Positions 33,095-41,938 are shown, numbered from the stretch's first letter. The stretch: 64,000 nucleotides of DNA from Mycobacterium sp. URHB0044 (GCF_000620625.1 NZ_JIAW01000024.1:1-64000); one strand, 5' to 3'. Program-made: numbers and translations. Notes: generated by a model not told the origin, from the letters alone.

Positions 33095-33922
33095 TCAGTC
33101 GTCGAGGGCGACACCACCGCGTGACCGCCGGAACAACGACTTGCCCGACGGGCGTCGATTGCGCAGCTTGCCTGCGGACTCCTCGTCGTTCTCAGTTTTA
33201 TCGTCGTCGGCATCGGCCGTGTTAGCGGGTTCGTCGACCTCAGTGACCTCAGAGGTCTCTTCCGTCGCACCAGCCTCGTCGATCTGCTCGGCCTCGACCG
33301 GCTCGTCGAGTTCCACGGCGGTGTCCGGCGCTTCCGAATCGGAATCGACGCTCTTCTCGTCGGTGTCGGACGCCGCGTCGGTTGCGGGCTCCGCGTCGAC
33401 CGTCTCGTCCGTCTCCGCGTCTTCCGTGTCGTCGGCAGCCTTGCCGCGCCCACGGCGTCGCGTCTGGGTCTTTGGCTTCAGCGGCTTCGGCGGGGGTGGC
33501 GGCAATTCGGCGGTGAACGCGAGATGGAAGCCCAACGCAGCCAGCAGGGCGATCGCGGCGGCCGCGCCGTAGATGCCGAACAGCCACTGGCCTGCGCTGT
33601 CCAGGCTCAGCCAGATCTCGCTGATCGCCGCGCCGATGATGAGGACGCCCGCAAGAACGTGCAGGGCGATCGACCAGAACCGCAACGTCAGTGCCAGCTG
33701 CGGAGTGCCCAACTCGGGCTTGCGGGTCCGCAGCAGCGTGAACACGACGGGAAGTGCAGCCAGGCCGACCAACGCGCCCGTCACGATGCGCAGGGCCGTG
33801 CCGAGGGTGTGCGACGTATCGCCCAGCAGCTCGGGCCAGCGCGGCAACACGAAGAAGAAGTACAGAACTGCAGCAAGGATCAGAAACGTCGAGTGCCACA
33901 ACACCGCGATCCAGCGCCGCAT
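33095..33922 (-). CDS. lucA: LucA-like lipid-uptake membrane protein (Rv3723 homolog)
   Basis: This is a 275-residue protein. Four hydrophobic helices lie in the first 150 residues (FLILAAVLYFFFVLPRWPELL; IVTGALVGLAALPVVFTLL; LHVLAGVLIIGAAISEIWLSL; WLFGIYGAAAAIALLAALGF). Then come PPPPPKPLKPKTQTRRR and a long acidic low-complexity cytosolic tail. Position between the aminotransferase/tRNA-Ser/ffs block and upstream genes, together with the helix pattern, matches M. tuberculosis Rv3723, which stabilises Mce fatty-acid and cholesterol importers. The assignment rests on remembered sequence and synteny. An AAGGAGG site precedes the ATG. Confidence 0.72.
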   Translation of the reverse strand: MRRWIAVLWHSTFLILAAVLYFFFVLPRWPELLGDTSHTLGTALRIVTGALVGLAALPVVFTLLRTRKPELGTPQLALTLRFWSIALHVLAGVLIIGAAISEIWLSLDSAGQWLFGIYGAAAAIALLAALGFHLAFTAELPPPPPKPLKPKTQTRRRGRGKAADDTEDAETDETVDAEPATDAASDTDEKSVDSDSEAPDTAVELDEPVEAEQIDEAGATEETSEVTEVDEPANTADADDDKTENDEESAGKLRNRRPSGKSLFRRSRGGVALDD

Positions 33923-33989
33923 GCTCCTCCTTGAGTTTCGAGGGGCCGGGGCGCGATCTGCCGTGAGCAGATCGCACCCCGGGCCACTG

Positions 33990-34074
33990 CGGAGGATAGG
34001 GGATTTGAACCCCTGAGGGCGTTAACCCAACCCGCGTTCCAGGCGAGCGCCATAGGCCACTAGGCGAATCCTCC
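33990..34074 (-). tRNA. tRNA-Ser (anticodon GGA)
   Basis: The 85-base gene reads GGAGGATTCG at its 5' end (34074) and ends with the matching ATCCTCC plus discriminator G at 33990. The anticodon stem-loop contains CTGGAAC with GGA as anticodon. The T-arm shows GGGTTCAAATCCC. The long variable arm is as expected for class II tRNA-Ser. CCA is not encoded. A TACCAT hexamer 8 bases upstream (34082-34087) is a reasonable -10 box. It lies back to back with the SRP RNA gene. Confidence 0.95.
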
Positions 34075-34133
34075 GCGGGCAATGGTAGCCGACCGCCCGT
34101 GGACTCCCCACCAGCCGAGGCGGCCGCGGGTAC

Positions 34134-34139
34134 TACACT
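34134..34139 (+). promoter_or_regulatory. -10 box of the SRP RNA gene
   Basis: TACACT lies 7 bases upstream of 34146, the first base of the predicted SRP RNA helix. Hexamer and spacing fit a SigA-type mycobacterial promoter. A clear -35 hexamer is not visible. Confidence 0.5.
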
Positions 34140-34145
34140 CGACCC

Positions 34146-34231
34146 GGACCCCGCGCGGCGTCCATCCTGTGAACTCCCCCAGGGCCGGAAGGCAGCAAGG
34201 GTCAATGGGCTCTGGCGGGTGCGCGGGGTCC
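34146..34231 (+). ncRNA. ffs: 4.5S signal recognition particle RNA
   Basis: About 86 bases fold into one long hairpin: 34146-34156 pairs with 34221-34231. The tip contains the invariant SRP domain IV core GGAAGGCAGCAA flanked by CC...GG, the Ffh-binding site. The gene lies between tRNA-Ser and the aminotransferase gene, its usual mycobacterial location near dnaX. Its product targets nascent membrane proteins to FtsY and the translocon. Ends are approximate. Confidence 0.9.
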
Positions 34232-34265
34232 CCTTACTTTCTCAGCGGCTGGAAAGGCGCGCGCC

Positions 34266-35549
34266 GTGTCGTTTGAATCCCTCGGCCGTGACGAACTGCA
34301 CGCGCAGCACGAGCTGCAGCGCCGCAACTACGCCGACCTGCAGGCCAAGAAGCTCAGCCTCGACCTGACCCGCGGCAAGCCGTCGAACGCGCAGCTCGAC
34401 CTGTCCAACGACCTGCTGGGTCTTCCCGGTCCCGACGACTACCGCGACCGCGACGGCACCGACACCCGCAACTACGGCGGCCTGCACGGATTGCCGGAGC
34501 TGCGGGCGATCTTCGGCGAGCTGCTGGGCGGCATCCCGGTGCCCAACCTGATCGCGGGCAACAACGCCAGCCTCGAGTTCATGCACGACGCCGTGGTGTT
34601 CTCGCTGTTGCACGGCGGGGTGGATTCGCCGCGGCCGTGGAAGGACGAGCCGGGAATCAAGTTCCTGTGCCCCTCGCCCGGCTACGACCGGCACTTCGCG
34701 ATCACCGAAACCTTCGACATCGAGATGGTTCCCGTGCCGATGCGTGACGACGGCCCCGACGTCGACCTCATCGAGGAACTGGTCGCACGGGACTCCGCGA
34801 TCAAGGGCATGTGGTGCGTCCCGGTGTTCTCCAACCCGACGGGCGCCACGTACTCCTGGGAGGTCGTCCGCCGGCTGGTGCAAATGAAAACGGCTGCAAC
34901 GGATTTCCGCTTGTTCTGGGACAACGCCTACGCAGTGCACACGTTGACCCACGACTTCCCCCCGCAGGTCGACGTGATCGGCCTGGCCGCGACGGCGGGC
35001 AACCCGCACCGGCCGCTGGTGTTCGCGTCGACCTCCAAGATCACGTTCGCGGGCGCGGGCGTCGGCTTCTTCGGCGGCTCGCTCGGCAACATCGCCTGGT
35101 ATCTGCAGTACTCCGGCAAGAAGTCGATCGGCCCGGACAAGGTCAATCAACTCCGTCATCTGCGGTTCTTCGGAGACGCCGACGGCGTGCGGCTGCACAT
35201 GCAGCGTCACCAGCAGCTGCTGGCGCCCAAGTTCGCGGCGGTCGCCGAGATCCTCGACGACCGGCTAGGTGACTCCAAGATCGCGTCGTGGACCGACCCG
35301 AAGGGCGGCTACTTCGTCAGCGTGGACGTGTTGCCGGGCACCGCGCGCAAGACCATCGCCCTTGCCAAGGACGCAGGCATCGCGGTGACCGAGGCGGGTG
35401 CGGCGTTCCCGTATCGAAAGGATCCGGAGGACAAGAACATTCGGATCGCTCCGTCGTTCCCCTCGATGCCGGACCTGCGCGAGGCGATCGACGGCCTGGC
35501 GACGTGCGCTCTGCTTTCGGCGACTGAGTCGCTGCTGGCGCGCGACTAG
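34266..35549 (+). CDS. PLP-dependent aspartate aminotransferase (Rv3722c-type)
   Basis: This 427-residue class I aminotransferase is of the unusual Rv3722c-like group. Substrate-binding LTRGKPS and GPDDYRDRDGTDTRNYGGLHGLPELR are near the N-terminus. FSNPTGATYSWE and DFRLFWDNAYAVHTL contain the PLP ring contacts, and K258 in FASTSKITFAGAGVGF forms the Schiff base. The M. tuberculosis homolog is the main aspartate aminotransferase that feeds nitrogen from glutamate into aspartate. The GTG start follows the SRP RNA by 34 bases. Transcription probably continues into dnaX, 37 bp on. Confidence 0.9.
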   Translation: MSFESLGRDELHAQHELQRRNYADLQAKKLSLDLTRGKPSNAQLDLSNDLLGLPGPDDYRDRDGTDTRNYGGLHGLPELRAIFGELLGGIPVPNLIAGNNASLEFMHDAVVFSLLHGGVDSPRPWKDEPGIKFLCPSPGYDRHFAITETFDIEMVPVPMRDDGPDVDLIEELVARDSAIKGMWCVPVFSNPTGATYSWEVVRRLVQMKTAATDFRLFWDNAYAVHTLTHDFPPQVDVIGLAATAGNPHRPLVFASTSKITFAGAGVGFFGGSLGNIAWYLQYSGKKSIGPDKVNQLRHLRFFGDADGVRLHMQRHQQLLAPKFAAVAEILDDRLGDSKIASWTDPKGGYFVSVDVLPGTARKTIALAKDAGIAVTEAGAAFPYRKDPEDKNIRIAPSFPSMPDLREAIDGLATCALLSATESLLARD

Positions 35550-35586
35550 TCTCGGGCTCGTCACCGCGTCTGGGTAGCCTTCATCC

Positions 35587-37473
35587 GTGGCTCTCTACCG
35601 CAAGTACCGGCCGGCGACGTTCGGCGAAGTAGTCGGCCAGGAACACGTCACCGAACCGCTGTCGACCGCGCTCTCCTCGGGCCGGATCAACCATGCGTAC
35701 CTGTTCTCCGGCCCGCGTGGGTGTGGCAAGACGTCCTCGGCGCGCATCCTGGCGCGCTCGCTGAACTGCGATCAAGGGCCGACGCCCACGCCGTGCGGCG
35801 TGTGCAACTCCTGCGTCGCGCTGGCTCCGAACGGTCCCGGCAACGTCGACGTGGTCGAACTCGACGCGGCCAGTCACGGCGGCGTCGACGACACCAGGGA
35901 ATTGCGCGACAGGGCGTTCTACGCCCCGGCCCAGTCGCGGTACCGCATCTTCATCATCGACGAGGCGCACATGGTGACGACGGCGGGCTTCAACGCGCTG
36001 CTGAAGATCGTCGAGGAACCGCCGGAGCACCTGATCTTCGTGTTCGCCACCACCGAGCCGGAGAAGGTGCTGCCGACCATCCGTTCGCGCACCCACCACT
36101 ATCCGTTCCGGCTGCTCGCCCCCAAGACCATGCGTGGCCTGCTCGAACGCATCTGCGCGCAGGAGAACGTCGTCGTCGACGACGCCGTGTACCCGTTGGT
36201 GATCAGGGCAGGTGGCGGCTCGCCACGCGACACGCTTTCGGTGCTCGACCAACTGCTCGCCGGTGCCGACCAAAACCGGGTTGTGTATCAGCGGGCGCTG
36301 GCGCTGCTGGGCGCCACCGACCTCGCATTGATCGACGATTCCGTCGACGCACTGGCCGCCGGTGACGCCGCGGCGCTGTTCGGGGCGGTCGAGTCGGTGA
36401 TCGACGCTGGCCACGACCCTCGGCGGTTCGCCGTCGACCTGCTGGAACGGTTCCGCGACCTCATCGTGCTGCAGGCCGTTCCCGACGCCGCGTCGCGCGG
36501 TGTGGTCGACGCGCCCGACGACGTGCTCGAGCGGATGCGCGGCCAGACCGAGCGGCTCGGCACCGCGACGTTGGCCCGGTATGCCGAAGTCGTGCACGCG
36601 GGTCTCGGCGAGATGCGCGGAGCCACCGCGCCGCGCCTGCTGCTGGAAGTGGTGTGTGCGCGGCTTCTGCTGCCGTCGGCGAGTGATACGGAAGCTGCTC
36701 TGCTGCAACGGATCGAGCGCATCGAGACCCGGCTGGACATGTCCATCCCCGCCGCGGAAGGCGCCGTCGGTCAGCCCGGCGTCGCGGAGGCGTCCAAGCA
36801 GTTCACCCGCAAGAGCCGCGCGCCCGAGGCGCCGCCGCCCGTCGAAGCACCCGTAGCCGAGGTGCGAGCCGCCCCGGAGCCCGCGCCATCGCCCCCGGCA
36901 CCCAGGGTCGACCCCGCGCCGAAGCCGGTCGCAGCGCCGCCGCCTCCGCGTCCCGTCATGGAGCCTGCCGCCGCACCGGAGCCCGCCGTCGCGCCACCGC
37001 CCGTCGCGGCACCGCCGCCCAACACGGGAGTGCCGGACGCCGCCGCCGTGCGCACCATGTGGACGACGGTGCGGGAGAAGGTGCGTGAGCGACGGCGCAC
37101 CACCGACGTCATGCTCGACGGCGCGATCGTGGTCGCCGTCGATGGCGACACCCTGGTGCTCAGCCACGTGTCCGCGCCGCTGGCGAAGCGGCTCAACGAG
37201 GCGAACAACGTCGAGATCATCCGCGACGCGCTCAAGGACGCTCTTGGCGTGAACTGGGGCGTCCGCTGCGAAGCCGGCGCAGCCGCGGCGCCGCCACCGG
37301 TGGCACGGGCCGGCCAACCGGCCGCCGCAGCGCCACCCCCGCCCGTCGAGGACGACGAGGAGAGCATGCTCGCCGAAGCCGGGCGCGACGACCCCACGCC
37401 GCGGCGCGACCCCGAGGAAGTGGCCCTCGAGCTACTGAAGAGCGAGCTGGGCGCCCGCCGGGTCGACGACTAA
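35587..37473 (+). CDS. dnaX: DNA polymerase III subunit gamma/tau
   Basis: This 628-residue AAA+ clamp-loader subunit has Walker A at residues 42-50 (GPRGCGKTS) and four zinc cysteines in CDQGPTPTPCGVCNSC (61, 70, 73, 76). Walker B IFIIDEAHMVT and sensor 1 VFATTEPEKVLPTIRSR follow. A proline/alanine-rich linker (about 405-475) separates the loader from a C-terminal tau-like domain (RTMWTTVREKVRERRRTTDVML ... LVLSHVSAPLAKRLNE). The start is GTG at 35587. The stop is repeated in frame because of a 9-bp tandem repeat. I see no obvious slippery sequence for a short gamma form. Confidence 0.96.
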   Translation: MALYRKYRPATFGEVVGQEHVTEPLSTALSSGRINHAYLFSGPRGCGKTSSARILARSLNCDQGPTPTPCGVCNSCVALAPNGPGNVDVVELDAASHGGVDDTRELRDRAFYAPAQSRYRIFIIDEAHMVTTAGFNALLKIVEEPPEHLIFVFATTEPEKVLPTIRSRTHHYPFRLLAPKTMRGLLERICAQENVVVDDAVYPLVIRAGGGSPRDTLSVLDQLLAGADQNRVVYQRALALLGATDLALIDDSVDALAAGDAAALFGAVESVIDAGHDPRRFAVDLLERFRDLIVLQAVPDAASRGVVDAPDDVLERMRGQTERLGTATLARYAEVVHAGLGEMRGATAPRLLLEVVCARLLLPSASDTEAALLQRIERIETRLDMSIPAAEGAVGQPGVAEASKQFTRKSRAPEAPPPVEAPVAEVRAAPEPAPSPPAPRVDPAPKPVAAPPPPRPVMEPAAAPEPAVAPPPVAAPPPNTGVPDAAAVRTMWTTVREKVRERRRTTDVMLDGAIVVAVDGDTLVLSHVSAPLAKRLNEANNVEIIRDALKDALGVNWGVRCEAGAAAAPPPVARAGQPAAAAPPPPVEDDEESMLAEAGRDDPTPRRDPEEVALELLKSELGARRVDD

Positions 37474-37496
37474 GCCGACTAAGCCGACTAAGCCGT
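37470..37496. repeat. Three 9-bp tandem repeats at convergent gene ends
   Basis: CTAAGCCGA occurs twice (37470-37478, 37479-37487), followed by CTAAGCCGT (37488-37496). The 9-bp period puts three TAA codons in frame at the end of dnaX. The third copy supplies the TAG stop of the convergent methyltransferase gene. Confidence 0.7.
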
Positions 37497-38813
37497 CCAC
37501 CACGGCCGCAACGGCAGGTCGCCGTCGCCGCCCTTCGCGTTCAGCTTGACCGCCAGAACCTGGTGCAGCTGAACGACATTGGTCTCGAACCCGAGGCGTG
37601 ACCCGGCCATGTACAGGCCCCACACCTTGGCGGTGGGGAGGCCGACTTCCTCGACGGCCTCGTCCCAGTGCTCCACGAGGTTGGCGCACCAGTCGCGGAG
37701 CGTCATCGCGTAGTGGTGGCGCAGGTTCTCCTCGTGCACCACCTCGAGGCCGACGTCCTGCGCCTCGGTGATGATGCGGCCCGATCCGGTGAGCTCGCCG
37801 TCGGGGAACACGTAGCGGTCGATGAAACCTCCCGCCGATGCGCCCGTCCGGTTGTCCGGCCGGGTGATGCAGTGGTTCAGCAGCAGGGCGCCGGTGCGCA
37901 TCTTCGACTTGAGGAAGCGGAAGTACGACGGGTAGTTCTGCACGCCGATGTGCTCGGTCAACCCGATGGAGGACACCGCGTCGAACCCGGACTCGCGCAC
38001 GTCGCGGTAGTCGCCGTGACGCACCTCGGCCAAGTCGGAAAGGCCCTGTTCGGCGATGGCCTTCTGCGCCCACGTCGCCTGCTCCTTGGACAGCGTGACA
38101 CCGATGGCCTTGACCCCGTGCCTGGCGGCGTAGCGCACCATGCTGCCCCAGCCGCAGCCGACGTCGAGCAACCGGTCGCCCGGCTGCAGCCGCAGCTTCT
38201 CGAACACCAGGCGGTACTTGTTTTCCTGCGCCTCCTCCAGCGATGCCTCCGCGTTCGGGTAGCAGGCGCACGTGTACGTCATCGACGGGCCGAGCACGTA
38301 TTCGTAGAACTTGTTCGAAACGTCGTAGTGGTGGTGAATGGCCTCGGCGTCGCGAGACTTGCTGTGCCGGAACCCTTCTGCGATACGGCGCCAACGGGGC
38401 AGCGCCTCCTGTGGGGGCGGCGCGATCGGCTTGAGCCGTTCGATGCCGATGGACCGGACGATGTTGGCCAGCACCCGCGCGGGTGGGCGCTTGAAGTCGA
38501 GCTTCTCGGCCAGCGCGCGCAGCAAGTCGTACGGGTCGCCGGGATGCACGCCGTGCGGCTCCAGATCACCGGAGACGTAGGCGCGGGCCAACCCCAGGTC
38601 ACCGGGGGCGGTGGCCAGGTAGGTGGTGCCGCGGGGCGTGAGCAGGTCCAGGCCGAGGCTGGCGTTGTCGGGCCCTGCCGAGCTGCCGTCGTAGGCGGTG
38701 AACTTCAGTGGCAACTCGTCGCCCGCGGTGAAGATCTCGAGGATCTCGGCCAAGGTGAGCTTTTCGGGCTGGGCCGGTTCTCGGCCAGTGGTGGCGTCCT
38801 TGTAGGTGGTCAT
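37488..38813 (-). CDS. Cyclopropane/unsaturated-fatty-acid methyltransferase (TmsB/UfaA1-like)
   Basis: This 441-residue SAM-dependent lipid methyltransferase is of the CFA synthase family. A roughly 140-residue N-terminal domain precedes IHHHYDVSNKFYEYVLGPSMTYTCACY, the lipid-binding entrance. The SAM site is RLLDVGCGWGSMVRYAA. SSIGLTEHIGVQNY and GGFIDRYVFPDGEL are further family motifs. It is made with an FAD oxidoreductase (4-base overlap), the same pairing that builds tuberculostearic acid: the methyltransferase adds a methylene to oleate and the flavoprotein reduces it. Rv3720 is the syntenic M. tuberculosis gene. Substrate is inferred from the pairing. Confidence 0.85.
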   Translation of the reverse strand: MTTYKDATTGREPAQPEKLTLAEILEIFTAGDELPLKFTAYDGSSAGPDNASLGLDLLTPRGTTYLATAPGDLGLARAYVSGDLEPHGVHPGDPYDLLRALAEKLDFKRPPARVLANIVRSIGIERLKPIAPPPQEALPRWRRIAEGFRHSKSRDAEAIHHHYDVSNKFYEYVLGPSMTYTCACYPNAEASLEEAQENKYRLVFEKLRLQPGDRLLDVGCGWGSMVRYAARHGVKAIGVTLSKEQATWAQKAIAEQGLSDLAEVRHGDYRDVRESGFDAVSSIGLTEHIGVQNYPSYFRFLKSKMRTGALLLNHCITRPDNRTGASAGGFIDRYVFPDGELTGSGRIITEAQDVGLEVVHEENLRHHYAMTLRDWCANLVEHWDEAVEEVGLPTAKVWGLYMAGSRLGFETNVVQLHQVLAVKLNAKGGDGDLPLRPWWTA

Positions 38814-40189
38814 TGTCGTCGTACCGCCTTTGCATACAGGTCGAGCAAACGTGAATCGGGGTCGTAGATCTTCTTCACCGTCGTGTAGGTTTCCCCGCCG
38901 TAGAGCTCTTCGAACTCTTCGTTTGAGTAATACGCATCGGAGTAGAGCGATTTGTGTCCCTCGAGGTCGCTGACCTTTCTCTCGATCGCGCGGTTGGTCT
39001 GACCTTCTTCGGTACCGACGGGCACCGAAGACCAGAAGCCCACGTTGACGTAGGTGTGGTGCGCCCGGATCGGGTACAGCGGCCAGCCTGCGTCGTCGCG
39101 CAACCGTAGCGGGCACAGCCAGATGGGCTCGATCGGGACGTTCTCCAGGAACCAGTCGAGGAACTGAACGGTCCGCTCGACGGGCACCTCGATGTCCTGC
39201 ACGACGCGCTCGCGAGGAGGCCTGCCGTTGCGCTTCTCGATGCGGTCGGCGATGTCGAAGCGCTGGTCGTACCCGATGAGCTTCCAGTAGACGCTGCTGC
39301 GCCGGTAGCGCCGCGGCCAGAGTCGTCGGATCTTCGGGTTCTGCGCGCCGAATGCCCGCGAGCACCAGAACCAGTCGGTATCCCAGCGCCACAGGTAATC
39401 GTGGATGGTCAGCCGGTCGTGCTTCTCGCCGGACGCGTGCTGGATGGACCGGTAGTAGATGTCCTGGCCGGTGTAGTCGCTGACGGGTCCGGGGGTCGAC
39501 GTCTGCACGCCGAGGCACAGGTAACTCTCGTCGGCGCTGAACACCACGCCGTCGACGTAGTCGATGGGCGTGCCGTCGATGCCGCCCGTCTCGATGATCC
39601 GTTCCATCGTCTCGACCAAGTCCGTCAGCGACGTGAACCGCAGGTGCCGCAGGCTGACGAACGGCTTGACCGGCTCCAGTTCGATCTTCAACCGGACCGA
39701 GTAGCCAAGAGTCCCATAGGAATTCGGGAAGGCGCGGAACAGATCGGCATGCTCGTCGCGCGATGCGGTGACCACTTCGCCTGCGCCGGTGAGGATGTCC
39801 ATCTCGAGCACCGACTCGTGCGGCAACCCGTTGCGGAACGACGCCGACTCGATGCCGAGGCCGGTGACCGCGCCGCCCAGCGTGATGGTCTTCAGTTGCG
39901 GCACCACCAGCGGCGAAAGACCGTAGGGGAGCGTGGCGGCGACGAGGTCTTCGTAGGTACACATGCCGGCGACGTCGGCGGTGCGCGCATCCGGATCGAC
40001 GGCCAGCACGCCCGTCAGCCCGGAGGAATCCAGACCCTTCGCGTTCGACTTCGCTCTGACGCGAAACAGGTTGGAAGTTGGTTTGGCCAGCCGGACGGTG
40101 GCGTTCGGCGGGATGGCACGGTAGCTGGCGAGCAGCCTCTCTACGCCTTCGGCGTGAGCAGCCTGTGCGTCAGTGAAGACAGCAGACAC
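38810..40189 (-). CDS. FAD-binding oxidoreductase paired with the methyltransferase (TmsA-like)
   Basis: This 459-residue flavoprotein of the PCMH-FAD fold resembles DWF1/DHCR24 reductases and Rv3719. N-terminal FAD contacts are VLAVDPDARTADVAGMCTYEDLV and GLSPLVVPQLKTITLGGAVTGLGIESASFRNGLPHESVLEMDILTGAGEV. The rest holds conserved aromatic segments such as DWFWCSRAFGAQNPKIRRLWPRRYRRSSVYWKL. It would reduce the methylene-fatty-acyl lipid made by its partner, or a similar alkene. The start is GTG at 40189, and its stop overlaps the next start. It is divergent from the SRPBCC gene. Confidence 0.83.
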   Translation of the reverse strand: MSAVFTDAQAAHAEGVERLLASYRAIPPNATVRLAKPTSNLFRVRAKSNAKGLDSSGLTGVLAVDPDARTADVAGMCTYEDLVAATLPYGLSPLVVPQLKTITLGGAVTGLGIESASFRNGLPHESVLEMDILTGAGEVVTASRDEHADLFRAFPNSYGTLGYSVRLKIELEPVKPFVSLRHLRFTSLTDLVETMERIIETGGIDGTPIDYVDGVVFSADESYLCLGVQTSTPGPVSDYTGQDIYYRSIQHASGEKHDRLTIHDYLWRWDTDWFWCSRAFGAQNPKIRRLWPRRYRRSSVYWKLIGYDQRFDIADRIEKRNGRPPRERVVQDIEVPVERTVQFLDWFLENVPIEPIWLCPLRLRDDAGWPLYPIRAHHTYVNVGFWSSVPVGTEEGQTNRAIERKVSDLEGHKSLYSDAYYSNEEFEELYGGETYTTVKKIYDPDSRLLDLYAKAVRRQ

Positions 40190-40267
40190 GGATATACGCT
40201 AGTCCGCGGTCGCAGCCGATGCGACATCACGGAACCGGAATCACACTGCTTATCAAGGAGTTCACCG

Positions 40268-40708
40268 ATGGGACAGGTCAGTGCGTCCAGCACCGTCTTG
40301 ATCAACGCCACGCCAGAAGCTGTCCTCGCCGCGGTCGCCGACTACCAGACGGTCCGCCCGAAGATCCTCTCCTCGCACTACAGCGGATACCAGGTCCTGC
40401 AGGGTGGCCATGGGGCGGGCACCGTCGCCACGTGGAAGCTGCAGGCGACCGAGTCGCGGGTGCGCGACGTCAAGGCAGAAGTCGACGTCGCCGGGCATTC
40501 CGTCATCGAAAAGGACGCCAACTCGACGATGGTGACCACCTGGACCGTCGCCCCCGCAGGTACCGGTTCCACCGTCACCACCAAGACCACCTGGACCGGG
40601 GCCGGCGGGGTGAAGGGCTTCTTCGAGAAGACGTTCGCGCCGCTCGGGCTGCGCAAGATCCAGGCCGAGGTGCTGGAGAACCTCAAGAAGCAGGTCGAGG
40701 GCGCCTAG
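40268..40708 (+). CDS. SRPBCC-fold protein (Rv3718c-like)
   Basis: This is a 146-residue START/Bet v1-like protein. The pattern ASSTVLINATPEAVLAAVADYQTVRPKILSSHYSGYQVLQGGHGAGTVATWKL, a mid-strand VDVAGHSVIEKDANSTMVTTWTVAP, and a C-terminal long helix (FEKTFAPLGLRKIQAEVLENLKKQ) define the fold, which encloses a hydrophobic ligand pocket. Mycobacterial members may bind or transport lipids or polyketides; the ligand here is unknown. The ATG at 40268 has AAGGAG 7 bases upstream. It is divergent from the lipid-modification pair, which fits a lipid-related role. Confidence 0.8.
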   Translation: MGQVSASSTVLINATPEAVLAAVADYQTVRPKILSSHYSGYQVLQGGHGAGTVATWKLQATESRVRDVKAEVDVAGHSVIEKDANSTMVTTWTVAPAGTGSTVTTKTTWTGAGGVKGFFEKTFAPLGLRKIQAEVLENLKKQVEGA

Positions 40709-40717
40709 GCGCCCCGG

Positions 40718-41494
40718 CTATCCCGTTTGCGCCGGGCGTGTCGCCAGGAACCCGGCGATGCCGCGCACCACGGCGTCGGCGTACTTCTGCCTGCCCTCGG
40801 GGGACTCGATCAGCGCCGAATCGGCCGGGTTCTTCATGTTGCCCAGCTCCACCAGAACAGACGGGTACTGCGCCAGGTTCAGCCCGGCCAGATCGGCCCG
40901 CGGGTACAGGCCGCCCTGGCCGATGTAGTTGGAGGCCGTGAGACCCGAAGCCTGCAGCTGGTCGCGCATGATCTGGGCGAACTGGACCGCGGGCCCGGCC
41001 TGCGCGTCGTTGAGGGGCGGCGCCGAGTAGCAGACGTGGAAGCCGCGGCCGGTCGCTGGACCACCGTCGGCGTGGATGCTCACGATGGCGTCGGGTTTCA
41101 GGGCGTTGGCCATCGCGGCCCGCTCGTCGACGCACGGACCCACCGCGTCGTCGTTGCCGCGTGACATCGCGGTGCGCACGCCAAGCGCCGTCAACGCCTG
41201 GCGGATCCGCAGCACGGTCTCCCAGGTGAAGCTGTGCTCGGGATACCCGCTGTTCGAAGACGTCCCGCTGGCCTGGCAGTCCTTGGTGCCACCGCGGCCG
41301 GTCGGCACCTGACGGCCGATCGACGCGTCGTTGGCGCCGTTGTGGCCGGGATCGAGGAAGACGATCCGCCCGGCGATGTTCGCGGGTGCCGCGGTCGCGG
41401 CCGGAAGCGCGGATGCCGAGGTCGCGACGAGGAGGGCGAGGGCAAGGGCCGTGATCTTGCGGCTGCCGACACGCAGGCTGACTGGGACGTGCAC
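40718..41494 (-). CDS. Exported zinc N-acetylmuramoyl-L-alanine amidase (Rv3717/Ami1-type)
   Basis: This is a 258-residue Amidase_3 enzyme. A signal peptide (ITALALALLVATSASALPAATAAPA) precedes the catalytic domain. Zinc ligands are His in FLDPGHNGAND, Glu in SGYPEHSFTWETV and His in AIVSIHADGG. The catalytic Glu is in YPSVLVELGNMKN. It cleaves the amide bond between MurNAc and the stem peptide in the wall. As in M. tuberculosis Ami1, there is no separate wall-binding domain. The start is GTG at 41494, and its 3' end converges on the SRPBCC gene. Confidence 0.92.
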   Translation of the reverse strand: MHVPVSLRVGSRKITALALALLVATSASALPAATAAPANIAGRIVFLDPGHNGANDASIGRQVPTGRGGTKDCQASGTSSNSGYPEHSFTWETVLRIRQALTALGVRTAMSRGNDDAVGPCVDERAAMANALKPDAIVSIHADGGPATGRGFHVCYSAPPLNDAQAGPAVQFAQIMRDQLQASGLTASNYIGQGGLYPRADLAGLNLAQYPSVLVELGNMKNPADSALIESPEGRQKYADAVVRGIAGFLATRPAQTG

Positions 41495-41604
41495 GGCGCC
41501 ACGCTAGCCCGCGGGGCGACTACGCTTGAACTGCAAATCGCCTTGTCCGCGCATGCGCAATCAAGTCGAGACCAACCCGGTACCAATACGCAAAGGGACA
41601 CGAC

Positions 41605-41937
41605 ATGCAACCCGGTCAACAGCCCGACATGTCGGCGCTTCTGGCTCAGGCCCAGCAGGTGCAGCAGCAGTTGATGGAGGCGCAGGAGGCGCTCGCCAAC
41701 TCCGAGGTGCACGGGCAGGCCGGCGGCGGGCTGGTCCAGATCACGATGAAGGGCAGCGGCGAGGTGATCGCCGTCGCGATCGACCCCAAGGTCGTCGACC
41801 CCGAAGACATCGAGACGCTGCAGGACCTCATCGTCGGCGCGCTGGCCGACGCATCCAAACAGGTCACCATCCTCGCCCAGAGCAGGCTAGGTCCGCTTGC
41901 TGGCGGGCTGGGCGGCCTGGGCATACCGGGGGTCTGA
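41605..41937 (+). CDS. YbaB/EbfC nucleoid-associated protein
   Basis: This is a 110-residue protein. LLAQAQQVQQQLMEAQEALANSEVHGQAGGGLVQITMKGSGEVIAVAIDPKVVDPEDIETLQDLIVGALADA is the family core: helix, three-stranded sheet, helix. It binds DNA as a tweezers-like dimer and often sits between dnaX and recR. The ribosome site is AAAGGGA. Its stop is one base before the recR start, so the two are coupled and probably work together in DNA repair. Confidence 0.93.
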   Translation: MQPGQQPDMSALLAQAQQVQQQLMEAQEALANSEVHGQAGGGLVQITMKGSGEVIAVAIDPKVVDPEDIETLQDLIVGALADASKQVTILAQSRLGPLAGGLGGLGIPGV

Positions 41938-41938
41938 C

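Noticed and set aside
36800..37030. Pro/Ala-rich stretch in dnaX as a DNA repeat
   Set aside because: It is an ordinary low-complexity linker between the clamp-loader and C-terminal domains, without true tandem DNA units.
37488..39962. 824-residue extended frame for the methyltransferase
   Set aside because: The N-terminal extension is a shadow of the FAD reductase in another frame. The real start at 38813 overlaps the reductase stop by 4 bases.
41897..41938. Upstream ATG for recR
   Set aside because: It lies within ybaB; the usual RecR N-terminus begins at the TTG at 41939, with the ybaB stop one base before.
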